Of a DNA stretch of 44,577 nt, positions 9,001-16,517 are shown in pieces; the first letter of the stretch is position 1, and each line of letters begins with the position of its first letter. This stretch comes from Erythrobacteraceae bacterium (GTDB taxonomy: Bacteria; Pseudomonadota; Alphaproteobacteria; Sphingomonadales; Sphingomonadaceae): NCBI GenBank assembly GCA_027489095.1, contig JAIYAL010000126.1, forward strand, positions 1 through 44,577, given 5' to 3'. Under the pieces are notes generated by a model. The model saw nothing but the letters and a program-made list of their open reading frames with translations. It had not been told where the DNA came from and made no database searches. A program made the position numbers and the translations under genes.

Positions 9001-10281
9001 GCCTCAGCGCCGCTGTTCCGCCCCGTGACCACCGACGTGCGCGGCGAGCGCCGCTTCATCTCGACGATCGCCCGTCGGCTCGACAGCCTTGGCGCACTCA
9101 CACGCGGCCAGCGCCAGACTGGCGGGCAGAACCTGTTCGACCCCGCCGACAATCTCGAAAGCACTTACGCCAAGGATGCGCTCAACCGCTGGTTCGGCCT
9201 GCTGTTTCAGGGCAAACTCGAGGCAGTTGGGCTCGCTCGTTTCCAGGACCTTACTGGTCTCAGGATCGATGGGCCTGATGGCGGCATGGTCGACGACCTT
9301 CCCACGATCCAGCGCTGGCTCAATCGCATTCTCGCTCTGCCTATCGGTCTGCAGAACGGGATTTTTGATGAGTTTCTCGGCCTTGTCGAAGCGCGGATCG
9401 ACGCGGCCCGGGCCGCCGGCACGCTCGATCTCGGGCTTGAGACCATCGCGGTCGAGAGCTTCGAAATCCTGTCGGACACTCTCCTCAGGACCGACAGTGT
9501 GTCAGGGGCCACCACCCACCTGCTCGAAATCGAGATCGCCCGCGCGCTTAAACCGCTGACGCTAGAGCGGCTTGATCAGCTGGAAGCAGCATCGGACCAT
9601 CGCCATCGGTTCCTGCGCAACACGCGCTCGGGCCGGGCGGCTATGCAGGTCCCGGCGCGCAGCCTGCTGGCAGACGACGGAAGCCGGATCGTACGGTACG
9701 AACTGGTGCGTCCCCTGAAGCGAAGCTACCTCACCGCCGACCAGCTTGCCGAAAGTAGCTGGGAGGCCGTCGACGAACCGACCTTCCGCGCCGCCTGGCA
9801 GACCGAAGTCGACGAGGCGCTATCCTCGCTCAAGCGGGAGCGGCTTCATTTAGCCACCGGCCTGCTCCTTCCCGTCTGGGACAAGCTGCCAGCCGACCAC
9901 GTTCGGGTGAGCCGGATCTCTGCGCGAGACGGCCGCTCGCTGCTGGGGCGCGAGGTTCCGCTCCATGCTGTCGGAGAGATCTGCAGCGCTCTGGGACTCG
10001 ATGCGCGTCCTGACATTGCACCGGAGAGCCTCGTCGCGGCGGTCCTCGCGAGCGGGCGTGCCATGCCGGTCAAGGCGCGTGAGCCGCTCATGTTGAAACG
10101 CAGTCTTGTCAACAGCGCGCAGCGACTTGAGCTCACGGGCTGGTCGGCCGCCCGGCTCGATTGGTACAAGGCCCAGGGCTGCTTCACCGAGATCATCCGG
10201 TTCCAGACCCGGCTATTTGTCCCGCTGGAGGGGGCTCATGTCGTTCTAGGCCGGTTGTCGGAAGGGACGGCCGGTGTTTGA
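6037..10281 (+). CDS. DNA-methylase / strawberry-notch helicase fusion
   Basis: 1414 aa. The N-terminal part is an N6-adenine methylase-like domain: SAM motif EPSAGTG at 139-145 and catalytic motif NPPY at 204-207. After a proline/alanine-rich linker (about 320-415) comes a strawberry-notch type superfamily-2 helicase: Walker A GDGTGAGKGR at 473-482, DEAH at 580-583, a motif VI-like segment GLGRTNRTNQ near 980, and the SBNO C-terminal region after it. Such giant proteins are carried by plasmids and phage-like elements; roles in element DNA modification, remodelling or anti-defence are suspected but not established. The start is fixed by AGGAGG 7 nt upstream. Its stop abuts the stop of the convergent PIN toxin gene. 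The methylase target and helicase substrate cannot be read from sequence. Confidence 0.88.
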   Translation: MSTLPTFALPLSCEPVVLLVARALAARLDRSEPISRLILNAELTAQFGGSDAAGRWSVRDAHAALELAQVIWLQRRATIALSSSPALAALQFDELDTLVPRQTVRSEEQIELQQFATPPRLAWLAARASSPASGDLALEPSAGTGMLAVWAAKAACGLALNEISALRRECLGHLFPDAAITSHDGELIDELLPASVRPSVVLMNPPYSGSAERGRDGKTALRHLRSAWDRLVAGGRLTAILPEWFDLPRFLCRTAGPATLRLDLTIERGFVAHGTSITTRLLVIDKVHCGGEALTGQTSDFGEQCALVDALPPRAAIATGSSAPRRPINVLPHLRPSARPVPVPLPRTVSSAGAAPVAFSALDVPAATPEQVGHYLPYRPSRIAIAGAAEHPTPLVESVAMGAITAPVPTAVPKLPGHVIAKGLLSAAQIETLIYAVNAHARDLPGRFEPDDKGCVLKPSAEGKAYCMGYFLGDGTGAGKGRQVASVILDRWVQGFRRHIWISKNEALLEDARRDWSALGGLPIDIQPLATWKLGSPVTMQEGILFVTYPTLRSGRADATRLDQILAWAGEDFDGVIVFDEAHAMANAAGGEGSRGKVKGSEQGVAGVRLQNLLPRARVLYASATGASDVNNLAYATRLGLWGPETAFATREEFVTDIRAGGIAAMELVARDLKALGLYTARALSFAGVEYEILEHALSADQIAVYDAYAEAWAIIHANLREALEATRIVDGETGGTLNSGAKSAALSVFEGTKQRFFAQLLLSMKLPSLLPAIDTAIAEGNAVVVQLVSTAEAMLDRRLADLTDEEREALEIDLSPREYVVDYLMKSFPVRLMAVFTDENGNPRSEPMSDEQGCPVFCQAALAARDRMVEQLCALPPIATALDAIIERFGTDRVAEVTGRTRRLIVGYDGRQKLQSRTPRANLAETQAFMNGDKRILVFSDAGGTGRSYHADLSARNQARRVHFLLEPGWRADAAIQGLGRTNRTNQASAPLFRPVTTDVRGERRFISTIARRLDSLGALTRGQRQTGGQNLFDPADNLESTYAKDALNRWFGLLFQGKLEAVGLARFQDLTGLRIDGPDGGMVDDLPTIQRWLNRILALPIGLQNGIFDEFLGLVEARIDAARAAGTLDLGLETIAVESFEILSDTLLRTDSVSGATTHLLEIEIARALKPLTLERLDQLEAASDHRHRFLRNTRSGRAAMQVPARSLLADDGSRIVRYELVRPLKRSYLTADQLAESSWEAVDEPTFRAAWQTEVDEALSSLKRERLHLATGLLLPVWDKLPADHVRVSRISARDGRSLLGREVPLHAVGEICSALGLDARPDIAPESLVAAVLASGRAMPVKAREPLMLKRSLVNSAQRLELTGWSAARLDWYKAQGCFTEIIRFQTRLFVPLEGAHVVLGRLSEGTAGV

Positions 10282-10872
10282 TCACAGTACGCCGATATGC
10301 GGCGCCAGTATCGAAGCGGTCTCCAGCAGCCCGTGTGCTTCGAGCGATCGCAACATGTCGCCGGGTTGCATTTCCGGGCGCTGCAGGCGCTGACGCATTG
10401 CGCGGATCGCTGAAATCGCAAGACCTTCTTCCAGCGCAATGGTGTCGGCAATGAACTCGTCAGCGCTGCGCGCCTCGAGGTTCAGCGAGCCGAGAACATT
10501 CGCTGGAAAGTCCGACAGGTTCTCCGTCACGATGGCTTGAGCCTGGGTCTTGAGTGCGGCAGCGACAACATGTTCGTCGCCAGAATCCGGCAGGCCCACA
10601 GCCGAACCAAGCAGACGGTCGAAGTCTTCAACAAGCGCTTCGGGAAAGGCGCGCTTCATGCTGGCAATCGCGCGGGCCGCCCGAGCGGTCGCATCGGGAT
10701 AGCCGCGATCCGCCTGAAGCCGTGCGAGTGTCCGCTCGGTTTCTGCGAGGATCTGATGCGACCAACGGACGCGGAAGAACTCCGCCTCGGCAAGGCTCAA
10801 GAGCAGATTCCGGCGCCAGACGCTGACCAGCGAGCAGGCATCGATCAGCGCGGTGTACCTGTTGGCGAACAT
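10282..10872 (-). CDS. PIN-domain toxin (VapC-like ribonuclease)
   Basis: 196 aa. PIN-fold acidic residues are visible: Asp in LIDACSL (residue 11), a Glu in ILAETERTL, and the acidic LPDSGDEHVVAAAL segment, followed by VTENLSDFP. Such proteins are Mg-dependent RNases that act as toxins when unpaired. At 196 aa it is longer than classical VapC (about 130 aa), because of an added C-terminal helical region seen in the larger PIN family paired with excisionase-like antitoxins. It starts 6 bp after the antitoxin stop, which indicates one operon. Its stop codon touches that of the convergent helicase gene. Confidence 0.8.
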   Translation of the reverse strand: MFANRYTALIDACSLVSVWRRNLLLSLAEAEFFRVRWSHQILAETERTLARLQADRGYPDATARAARAIASMKRAFPEALVEDFDRLLGSAVGLPDSGDEHVVAAALKTQAQAIVTENLSDFPANVLGSLNLEARSADEFIADTIALEEGLAISAIRAMRQRLQRPEMQPGDMLRSLEAHGLLETASILAPHIGVL

Positions 10873-10878
10873 CGGCTT

Positions 10879-11337
10879 TCAGATCAGATCCGAATCGCCA
10901 GCCATCAGTGCATCGAGGGCTTCAGTCCGTTCGAGGTCACGCTGTGCCTTGTAGTCGAAAACATCCTGCGCCTTGATCCGCCTGTGCCGCCCAACAAACG
11001 AATAGGGCATTGCCCCTTGCTCCAGCAGCTTGATCAGATGCGGACGTGATACATTCAGCAGATCTGCCGCCTGCTGGGTTGTCAGCAATTCCTGAATCGG
11101 CACGAGCGTGACAGCATGGCCGCTACCGACATGACGCAGCAACTCGAGGAACAGATCAGACATTGCCGGCGTCAAGGTCACTTCCACAGGGCTAGGATCG
11201 CCGGGCGCCCTGACGCGCAAGGTTGCTTCACCTGCCTTTTGCGCAGCCAGAATCTGCCGAAGCTGGTTGGCCATGTGACGATCGTCGGCCGAAGGCATAC
11301 GGCCGCCGAAAGGCTCAGCGTGTGCGGGCAATGTCAT
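10879..11337 (-). CDS. Excisionase-type HTH antitoxin
   Basis: 152 aa. The C-terminal half carries a MerR/Xis-like helix-turn-helix (LLTTQQAADLLNVSRPHLIK, then MPYSFVGRHRRIKAQDVFDY), as in the HTH_17 family that pairs with PIN toxins. The N-terminal half is probably dimerising or toxin-binding. An in-frame ATG at 11550 exists, but the start at 11337 is preferred because it has GAGGA just upstream (GAGGATGCC-ATG) and excludes 71 residues of low plausibility. It is expected to repress its own promoter and neutralise the downstream PIN protein. Direct repeats 40-55 bp upstream are a candidate operator. Confidence 0.78.
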   Translation of the reverse strand: MTLPAHAEPFGGRMPSADDRHMANQLRQILAAQKAGEATLRVRAPGDPSPVEVTLTPAMSDLFLELLRHVGSGHAVTLVPIQELLTTQQAADLLNVSRPHLIKLLEQGAMPYSFVGRHRRIKAQDVFDYKAQRDLERTEALDALMAGDSDLI

Positions 11338-11376
11338 GGCATCCTCGGGAAGATTGGCGGCTAAGCCTGATTGCAT

Positions 11377-11392
11377 ATATTCGAAATATTCG
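11377..11392 (-). promoter_or_regulatory. Candidate operator of the toxin-antitoxin operon
   Basis: The 7-bp sequence ATATTCG occurs at 11377-11383 and 11386-11392 (CGAATAT on the gene strand), a period of 9 bp. This AT-rich patch lies 40-55 bp upstream of the antitoxin start, where autoregulation normally occurs. The remaining gap up to 11781 holds no gene or repeat that I recognise. Confidence 0.35.
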
Positions 11393-11781
11393 CAACGAAT
11401 TTTCGGCCCACGTAGGGGTTCTGCTGCGCCGTTCAAGAGGCGGAAGCCGCGTATGTCCATCATGCGTTGGTACTTGGACGCAGGGCAGCGGCCCTCCGTA
11501 TCGCGAACTGAGAACTCTGGCGCCGAGTCGGCTGAAGTGCGAGAGTTCAACGGCTTCGGCGGGGCCCGACCAGAGCCGGCCGTTCAGATCAGCTACCGCG
11601 GGTGTCCGCATCTCGCAGAACCTGCCGCAGTGCTCTTTCAAGTGAATTGTCAGATATGCGCAGCAATCGCGGTCATTGAGGCGCATGCAAAAGTTTCTCG
11701 GAAACACACGTTAATCTGTTGGCGCTTGAGTGGCTGGAATTCTCTGAATGCTGCTACCTGCGGCTGCTACTTCCCGTTGAC

Positions 11782-11820
11782 ATAATCCGCCGTCATCCGC
11801 CGCATAAATGAAAACGATTT
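11782..11820 (+). promoter_or_regulatory. Regulon motif, site 1 (before first SDR)
   Basis: ATAATC at 11782, then 15 nt, CATAAA at 11803, 3 nt, AAAC at 11812, 1 nt, ATTT at 11817. It ends 61 bp before the SDR start at 11882. The same elements at the same spacing occur at 14159 and 26203. It is the most divergent of the three copies (ATAATC in place of ATAACC; CCC after ATTT). Confidence 0.6.
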
Positions 11821-11881
11821 CCCGAGTTTCAGGTGCCTATCTAGAGTCCGGCTCGTCAGAACAGAAACAGGGGAGATAGCC

Positions 11882-12649
11882 ATGAGGCCGGCGCTGGAAG
11901 GAAAGGTCGTCCTAGTAACTGGGGGTGCCGGAGGTATCGGCGCGGCGGCCTGCTCGGTGCTCGCAGAGGCAGGTGCGCGACTGGTCATCAGCGATATCGC
12001 GATCGAGGCTGGTCAGGCCATTGCGGATGGGCTGTGCGCGAAGGGCCACGACGCCATTTTCGCGCCTGCCGACCTGTCGTCGGAAGCGGCAATCGAAGGC
12101 CTGGTTGCGGCGACGGTGGCCCACTATGGCCGCCTCGACGGAGCGTTCAACAACGCCGGAATGGAGCAGCACAACACACCGCTCGACGAACTTACGCTGA
12201 CGCAATGGAACAGCGTCATTCAGATCGATCTGACGGCCGTGTTCCTTTGCATCAAATACCAGGTGCCGGCGATGCTGAAGACCGGCGGCGGCTCGATCGT
12301 CAACACGGCTTCCGGCCTTGGCCAGATCGCCATACCCAATGCGGTGGAATATATCGCGGCCAAGCACGGGGTCATCGGCATAACGCGCGCCGCCGCAGCG
12401 GATTATGGAGCGAAGGGAATCCGGGTAAATGCCATCCTGCCCGGCATTGTCCGTACGCCGATGATCGAACGCTTGAGCAGCGAACCCAGCTTCAGCCAGC
12501 ACGTCGAAAAGCTCAAGATGCGCCATCTGATGCAGCGCTTTGCCGAGCCACATGAGATTGGCGAGGCGGCCAAATGGCTGCTGTCGGAAGGGGCTTCGTT
12601 CGTGAACGGCATTGCCCTGGCCGTCGACGGCGGCGCGCTGGCAAACTGA
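11882..12649 (+). CDS. Short-chain dehydrogenase/reductase (SDR), classical
   Basis: 255 aa. Cofactor motif GGAGGIG near residues 14-20, NNAG in FNNAGMEQ, active-site Ser in NTASG, and canonical YIAAK in NAVEYIAAKHG. Asp in the VISDI segment at the end of the second strand suggests NAD(H) preference. It probably oxidises an alcohol, dihydrodiol or hydroxy intermediate to a ketone. It is the first gene of the catabolic cargo, preceded by regulon motif site 1 and GGGGAGA just upstream of the ATG. The NTF2-like gene follows after 34 bp, so the two likely form an operon. Unlike two other SDRs in the cluster, its catalytic tyrosine is intact. The substrate is unknown. Confidence 0.85.
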   Translation: MRPALEGKVVLVTGGAGGIGAAACSVLAEAGARLVISDIAIEAGQAIADGLCAKGHDAIFAPADLSSEAAIEGLVAATVAHYGRLDGAFNNAGMEQHNTPLDELTLTQWNSVIQIDLTAVFLCIKYQVPAMLKTGGGSIVNTASGLGQIAIPNAVEYIAAKHGVIGITRAAAADYGAKGIRVNAILPGIVRTPMIERLSSEPSFSQHVEKLKMRHLMQRFAEPHEIGEAAKWLLSEGASFVNGIALAVDGGALAN

Positions 12650-12683
12650 CCCCGGCGACGCCATCAAACGCGAGGAAAACCAC

Positions 12684-13049
12684 ATGCAATGGTGGACCGA
12701 CTACTTCAACGACGTGGACACCATGGATACCGAACGCTTCGGGGCATGGTTCGCCGATGACATGGAATTGCAGTTCAACAACGCCCCTCTGATCCAAGGG
12801 AAGGCGGCTGTTCTGGGGTTCCTGCGCGAATTCACCAGAAATTTCAGCTCGCTGAAGCACAGCCACGGCCAACTTGTCGGCGATGAGACCAGCGCAGCGG
12901 GTGAAGCCATGATCGTTTTTGTTCGGCCGGATGATGCCAAGTACACGGTGCGCGGGGTGACCATGGTGACTCGCGACGAAACCGGCTTTCGCCGCATGGC
13001 GATCTACGCCGATTTCTCCGAAATCTATGCAGCGGTGCAAGGAGCTTAG
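12684..13049 (+). CDS. NTF2-like / SnoaL-like small protein
   Basis: 121 aa with an NTF2-fold pattern: helical start QWWTDYFNDVDTMDTERFGAWFADDMELQFN, then NAPLIQGKAAVLGFLREF, typical of SnoaL-like proteins. Members range from isomerases and dehydratases to non-catalytic ring-hydroxylase small subunits. The start at 12684 is chosen because GAGGA lies 7 nt upstream; an upstream in-frame ATG at 12612 falls inside the SDR gene. It is probably cotranscribed with the SDR and could act on the same intermediate. No specific reaction can be assigned. Confidence 0.75.
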   Translation: MQWWTDYFNDVDTMDTERFGAWFADDMELQFNNAPLIQGKAAVLGFLREFTRNFSSLKHSHGQLVGDETSAAGEAMIVFVRPDDAKYTVRGVTMVTRDETGFRRMAIYADFSEIYAAVQGA

Positions 13050-13197
13050 GGTCAGGTCTCGCGCCGGCTGGGCCCGTCGCCTCCCGTCTCGCTTTCAAAT
13101 CCTCACCGGCGTATCGTATTAGAAATGCGCGAGATCACCGCGTACGCGAGGGGGTGGACAGTGTCAGCATACAGGGGCCGAACCGGCGAAGACCGTC

Positions 13198-14139
13198 ATG
13201 CATTTTGACGGGCTTGATCTTAATCTGCTTGTGGCGCTCGATGCGCTGCTCAGCGAACAGAGCGTAACCCGCGCGGCTTCGCGGCTATGTGTGACGCAGC
13301 CCGCAGTCAGCGTCGCGCTGCAGAAGCTGCGCGTGCAGTTTTCCGACCAGTTGCTGGAGCGCGTTGGCCGCCGGATGGAGCTGACACCCTTCGCGCAGGA
13401 TCTGGCGCAGCCGGTGAAGGAACTTCTGCACCAGGTCCGCACGCTCGTGGAGAGCAGGTCGGGCTTCGATCCTGCGGTCGACAGCCGAAGCTTCCGCGTC
13501 CTGATGTCGAGTTCGATCGCGCAGATCTTCGGGGTGCCGGCGCTGCGCGAAATGCGTCGCAAGGCCCCGGGCGTTCATTGCCAAATCGACGTGTTCGTCG
13601 CGCCCGATCTGCTGCGCCGGCTACAGGATGGCGAGATCGACCTGTGCATCCAGCTGTTTCAGCCCGGGGTCTGGGACCCGGGCGGTGACCTGCTGTCGTT
13701 CTCGCACGAAAGCCTGTTTTCCGACCACTATGTGCTGATCGGTGACAAGTCGAACCCCTTGCTTTTTGAAGGCATGAGCTTCGATGATTTCTGCCGGATC
13801 GATCATGTCGAGACTCGGTTCGGGGGCAATCTCGTGAGCATTCCGGAACGCAGCCTCAGCGCCATGTCCAAGCGGCCGAACACGCCCATCGTTGTGCCCA
13901 CCTACAATCTCGCAATCGAGGCCGTGATCGACAGCGCAATGACAGCCATCGTACCGCACAGAGTCGTCAGGAATGCGGGGCTGGACGACCGGCTGACGAT
14001 CCTCGAACCGCCCTTCGCGATCGGCCCGCTCGAACAGAGCATGATCTGGCACAAGCGGTTTGACAACGATCCGGGCCATATCTGGTTTCGCAACCACCTG
14101 GCTGCATATGCCCGCACCCACCTGCTGCATGCTGACTAG
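13198..14139 (+). CDS. LysR-type regulator, NodD/NahR-like
   Basis: 313 aa. The N-terminus FDGLDLNLLVALDALLSEQSVTRAAS..TQPAVSVALQKLR is a LysR winged HTH with the DLNLL signature of the NodD/NahR/LinR branch, whose members bind aromatic or flavonoid-like inducers. A substrate-binding domain follows. It sits between the first SDR unit and the large catabolic operon, in the same orientation. Motif copies lie upstream of the preceding operon, directly downstream of this gene, and before the TonB receptor, so it is the best candidate regulator for all three. The 148-bp gap before it shows no motif copy, so its own control may differ. Confidence 0.88.
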   Translation: MHFDGLDLNLLVALDALLSEQSVTRAASRLCVTQPAVSVALQKLRVQFSDQLLERVGRRMELTPFAQDLAQPVKELLHQVRTLVESRSGFDPAVDSRSFRVLMSSSIAQIFGVPALREMRRKAPGVHCQIDVFVAPDLLRRLQDGEIDLCIQLFQPGVWDPGGDLLSFSHESLFSDHYVLIGDKSNPLLFEGMSFDDFCRIDHVETRFGGNLVSIPERSLSAMSKRPNTPIVVPTYNLAIEAVIDSAMTAIVPHRVVRNAGLDDRLTILEPPFAIGPLEQSMIWHKRFDNDPGHIWFRNHLAAYARTHLLHAD

Positions 14140-14158
14140 AGGTCAGCCCGGCTGACGA

Positions 14159-14197
14159 ATAACCTCCAAAAATATTGGCCATAAAAACAAACCATTT
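14159..14197 (+). promoter_or_regulatory. Regulon motif, site 2 (before the main catabolic operon)
   Basis: ATAACC at 14159, 15 nt, CATAAA at 14180, 3 nt, AAAC at 14189, 1 nt, ATTT at 14194, followed by TTC. It lies 20 bp after the LysR stop and 113 bp before the GlcG-like gene. Spacing is identical to the sites at 11782 and 26203. Confidence 0.65.
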
Positions 14198-14310
14198 TTC
14201 ACCACCATGGGGCGCTCCTAGCATTTCCTCATCAGTGAACCTGCGCCCCCGGGCAGCAGGTCGGACATGCCGACCGGCACAGCCGGATCCGGAAAACAGA
14301 GGATGATGAA

Positions 14311-14745
14311 ATGAGCGCAGATCTCGCGATTGCCGCCCCCTATTCCAGTCTGACGCTCGAGGCGGCAAACGCGGCGCTTGCCGCCGGGGTGAACGCGGCG
14401 CAGGCAATGGGCATTCCCATGTCGCTGATCGCAGTGGACCGCGCTGGGCAGATCGTCGCCACCGCAAGGATGAACGGCGCGAGCGCGATGACGCTCGATA
14501 TCGCGTTCAGGAAAGCCTGGACCTCGGCCATGGCCTCGGCCCCCACCGCCTACATCAAGGACTTCGTGACGAGCGATCAGGGCTCGACCATGTCGATGCC
14601 GCATCTGACCAACTTCTCGGTGATCGCCGGCGGCATCCCGGTCATGGTCGACGGTGCCTGCGTCGGGGGGGTTGGTGTCAGCGGGGCCAGTGCCGATCTC
14701 GATCTCAAGGTTGCAGAAGCCGCGGTTGCCGCGCTGCAGGCCTGA
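14311..14745 (+). CDS. GlcG/HbpS-like protein (DUF336)
   Basis: 144 aa and full length for the family. Typical pattern: LTLEAANAALAAGVNAAQAMGIPMSLIAVDRAGQIVATARMNGAS, then FRKAWTSAMASAPT, and the glycine-rich end GGIPVMVDGACVGGVGVSGASADLDLKVAEAAV. Relatives include HbpS (heme-binding) and GlcG of the glycolate locus; small DUF336 proteins are common in aromatic and oxidative catabolic operons, where their biochemical role is often unclear. It is the first gene after motif site 2 and is followed after 5 bp by the CocE hydrolase, so it likely heads the operon. Whether this copy binds heme cannot be told from sequence. Confidence 0.8.
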   Translation: MSADLAIAAPYSSLTLEAANAALAAGVNAAQAMGIPMSLIAVDRAGQIVATARMNGASAMTLDIAFRKAWTSAMASAPTAYIKDFVTSDQGSTMSMPHLTNFSVIAGGIPVMVDGACVGGVGVSGASADLDLKVAEAAVAALQA

Positions 14746-14750
14746 GTTCG

Positions 14751-16517
14751 ATGTTCTCGACAAGCTGGCAGGTCTCGCCGCGGGTCCACGCGGTTCGGTC
14801 GGACTTCAATGTCATGATCCCGATGTCCGATGGCATCGCGGTGGCTGCGCAGATTTTCCGGCCAGACGCGCCGGGGCGTTTTCCCGCGCTGATCGGCGTG
14901 CATGCCTATGACGCGGCGATGCAGTACAGCCCCTCGCGCCCGCAGGCGGTGCAGGGCCGCAATGCCCAGGCCGAGGCGGGCGACCCGCAGTTCTATGTTC
15001 GGCGCGGCTATGCCCATGTCATCGTCAATGCGCGCGGCACCGGCCAATCCGGCGGCGAATATGGCCACTATAGCCCGCGCGAGGTGCAGGACGTGGTCGA
15101 GGTCATCGCCTGGATCGCGGCGCAGGACTGGTGCGACGGGAATGTCGGCATGTTCGGCGTGTCCTATTTCGCGGTCTGCGCCAAGCAGGTCGCGGCGCAG
15201 AACCCGCCCGCGCTGAAAGCGGTTTTCGCGCCCTATGGGTACACCGATTTCTACCGCGACAAGTTCTATCACGGTGGCATCCTGGCCCACAGCTTCCTGA
15301 CCAACTGGTCGAAGCACCTTGCCGGCGTGCGCGTTCGTGGCTGGTCGCTGGAGGGCCTTGGCGAGGAGGAGTACAATCGGCGCCTTGCCGCGCTGCGCCG
15401 CAATCGCGACATTTTGGCGGTTCCCGAACTCGCGGCGGCGATCGCCGCGCCCGACAAGGGCGCAAATCCGCTGATCCTCGACGTGTTGCTCAATCCCGAG
15501 GACGGGCCCTACTGGCAAGAGCGCAACCCCTGCCTCGAGGATATCCGTGTGCCGATGCTGATCGGCTCATCGTGGGACATGTATTTCCTGCACCTCCCCG
15601 GCGAATTCCGTGCCTGGGAGAAGATCACCGCACCCAAGAAGCTGATCGTCGGCCCGCCGATCTACCTCGACAGGCCGCTCTACCAGTACGCGTTTGAATC
15701 GCTGCGCTGGTTCGATCACTGGCTCAAGGGCATCGATACCGGCTACATGGACGAGCCCGATATCCGTGTGTTCGTCACTGGCGGCGACGGTCGGTGGAAG
15801 ACAAGTACCGCATGGCCGCTGCCCGAGACAGTTTGGCACCCCTTCTATCTCCACGGCGGCGGATTGCTCAGCGAGCATGAGCATTGGCCGCACGAAGGCG
15901 GGACGAGCTACGAAGACAACAATTACAACGCGCGCGGCGGCGCGGCGTTTGCCACCCCGCCGATGGTCGAGCGGACCGAAGTGATCGGCCCGCTCACGGC
16001 GACGGTCTATGTCTCGACCAACCAGCCTGAAGTGCTGGTCTTTGCCTCGCTTTGGGATATCGCGCCGGACGGTTCAAGCCGCCTGCTCACGCGCGGCTGG
16101 CTTAAGGGATCGCTCGCAAGGACCAATCCCGAGACATCGCGGCCCTGGCTCTGGCAGTACGATTTCACCGATCCGCAGCCCGTCGACACCGGCGCGCCGC
16201 AGAGGTTCGACATCAATCTGGTGCCGACTGCGAACGTGTTTCAAAAGGGTCACCGGATCGGTCTGCGGATCAGTTCGTCTGATCAGGATCCGGCAGATAC
16301 GCTGTTCGATATGCTTGGACAGGGACACCTGTTGCAGCAGCAGCCTTCGTGGGTCACTGTCCACCATGATGCAGAGCACCCTTCGGTGCTGCATGTCCCG
16401 ATCACGGATGGAAACCGGATCGGCACCTACATGTCGGGCGGCATCGGCGCGAACCGCAAGCCGGGTGCAGCCACGCCGCAGACAGCCAACAGCACTTCCT
16501 GGGATGAATGGCGATGA
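14751..16517 (+). CDS. CocE/NonD family hydrolase (Xaa-Pro-peptidase/cocaine-esterase type)
   Basis: 588 aa. The N-terminal alpha/beta-hydrolase domain has RPDAPGRFPALIGVHAYD and the nucleophile Ser138 in MFGVSYFA. The C-terminal half is the X-Pro-DPP jelly-roll domain (GPLTATVYVSTNQPEVLVFASLWDI.. to ..RIGLRISSSD). The family hydrolyses esters (cocaine esterase, glutaryl acylases) or X-Pro peptides. No signal peptide is seen, so it should be cytoplasmic. It begins 5 bp after the DUF336 gene and overlaps the next gene by ATGA. A Baeyer-Villiger monooxygenase lies two genes downstream, so an attractive role is cleavage of the ester that enzyme makes. This is inference from context. Confidence 0.85.
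   Translation: MFSTSWQVSPRVHAVRSDFNVMIPMSDGIAVAAQIFRPDAPGRFPALIGVHAYDAAMQYSPSRPQAVQGRNAQAEAGDPQFYVRRGYAHVIVNARGTGQSGGEYGHYSPREVQDVVEVIAWIAAQDWCDGNVGMFGVSYFAVCAKQVAAQNPPALKAVFAPYGYTDFYRDKFYHGGILAHSFLTNWSKHLAGVRVRGWSLEGLGEEEYNRRLAALRRNRDILAVPELAAAIAAPDKGANPLILDVLLNPEDGPYWQERNPCLEDIRVPMLIGSSWDMYFLHLPGEFRAWEKITAPKKLIVGPPIYLDRPLYQYAFESLRWFDHWLKGIDTGYMDEPDIRVFVTGGDGRWKTSTAWPLPETVWHPFYLHGGGLLSEHEHWPHEGGTSYEDNNYNARGGAAFATPPMVERTEVIGPLTATVYVSTNQPEVLVFASLWDIAPDGSSRLLTRGWLKGSLARTNPETSRPWLWQYDFTDPQPVDTGAPQRFDINLVPTANVFQKGHRIGLRISSSDQDPADTLFDMLGQGHLLQQQPSWVTVHHDAEHPSVLHVPITDGNRIGTYMSGGIGANRKPGAATPQTANSTSWDEWR

Noticed and set aside
11315-11785. Overlapping ORFs in the gap before the first SDR
   Set aside because: No family resemblance, no ribosome-binding site and mutual overlap on both strands; treated as non-coding.
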